Shown piece by piece: positions 21,253 through 21,327 of a DNA stretch of 21,327 nt. Source of the stretch: CAYPHJ01 sp964410485 (lineage in GTDB: Bacteria; Desulfobacterota; Binatia; UBA9968); contig CAYPHJ010000079.1 in NCBI GenBank assembly GCA_964410485.1, forward strand, positions 1-21,327, given 5' to 3'. Position 1 is the stretch's first letter, and each line of letters opens with the position of its first letter. Under the pieces are notes generated by a model that was not told the DNA's origin, made no database searches, and saw only the letters and a program-made list of their open reading frames with translations. The position numbers and the translations under genes are program-made.

Positions 21253-21327
21253 GCTCTTTGCTCCGTTCCGGAGCGCTTCATTTGGTCTTTGAAAACTAAA
21301 TAGTAGAGACTGCCATGAGAAGAGAGC
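21253..21327 (+). promoter_or_regulatory. rRNA operon leader with boxB-like hairpin and boxA-like element
   Basis: GCTCCG-TTC-CGGAGC (21260-21274) is a perfect six-pair hairpin like boxB. TGGTCTTTGAAAAC (21283-21296) resembles boxA (TGCTCTTTAACAA) and the TTTGAAAACT element seen before 16S rRNA genes in deltaproteobacteria and Firmicutes. Order and position after P2 match an antitermination leader. The 16S gene itself would begin beyond the window. Confidence 0.7.

Noticed and set aside
20499..21281. Minus-strand open frame of 260 codons running through the rRNA leader
   Set aside because: Antisense to the tyrS S4 region and it crosses two strong plus-strand promoters; no family features.
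1..21327. CRISPR array, insertion sequence, phage genes or tRNA genes
   Set aside because: No regularly spaced repeats with unique spacers, no transposase or integrase motifs, and no cloverleaf sequence were seen on either strand.

Overview
The window reads as a chromosomal segment of a Gram-negative bacterium, most like the deltaproteobacterial grade (Desulfobacterota, Binatota, NC10 and relatives). The grounds are the gene set (NfeD plus FloA-type flotillin, ZapA next to 5-formyl-THF cyclo-ligase, RNase Y, YmdB, a TyrS with an HLGH signature), lipoprotein and Sec signal peptides, and an rRNA leader containing a TTTGAAAAC box. Taxonomy is an inference; no rRNA or tRNA gene lies inside the window.

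Layout. (1) 1-2361, plus strand: the 3' part of an NfeD-type membrane protease, a FloA-type flotillin and a small membrane-anchored partner, forming a membrane-microdomain operon. (2) 2346-10480, minus strand: a long run of metal-related genes. In transcription order these are a nickel-responsive regulator (NikR), a His-rich MFS transporter, a Znu/Mnt-type ABC metal importer (A, C, B), two Cox11/CtaG-like proteins, an exported SAM-dependent methyltransferase and a third Cox11-like protein. All three Cox11-like domains keep the first cysteine of the copper-binding CxC motif and have lost the second. (3) 10641-14683, plus strand: a small Cys-rich protein, an XRE-type HTH regulator fused to a periplasmic-binding-like domain, and modABC for molybdate uptake. 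A decayed second permease and a monoheme cytochrome c lipoprotein follow. (4) 15768-21092, plus strand: a housekeeping run of a ZapB-like coiled coil, ZapA, a 467-bp structured spacer, 5-FCL, RNase Y, YmdB and tyrosyl-tRNA synthetase. (5) 21121-21327: tandem strong promoters, a boxB-like hairpin and a boxA-like element, the typical leader of an rRNA operon whose 16S gene should begin just past the window end.

The likeliest new biology is region 2. Three paralogous Cox11-fold proteins, two of them with an extra N-terminal NTF2-like domain, sit with a metal ABC importer and NikR, with no cytochrome oxidase gene nearby. They lack the canonical dicysteine copper site, which suggests that the copper-chaperone fold has been reused for another envelope task. 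Other points of interest are a pair of oppositely oriented 9-bp repeat arrays between the ABC ATPase and permease genes, a perfect palindrome overlapping a TTGACA element upstream of nikR, a pseudogenised permease behind modC, and the zapA-fau spacer, where 6S RNA lies in many other bacteria.
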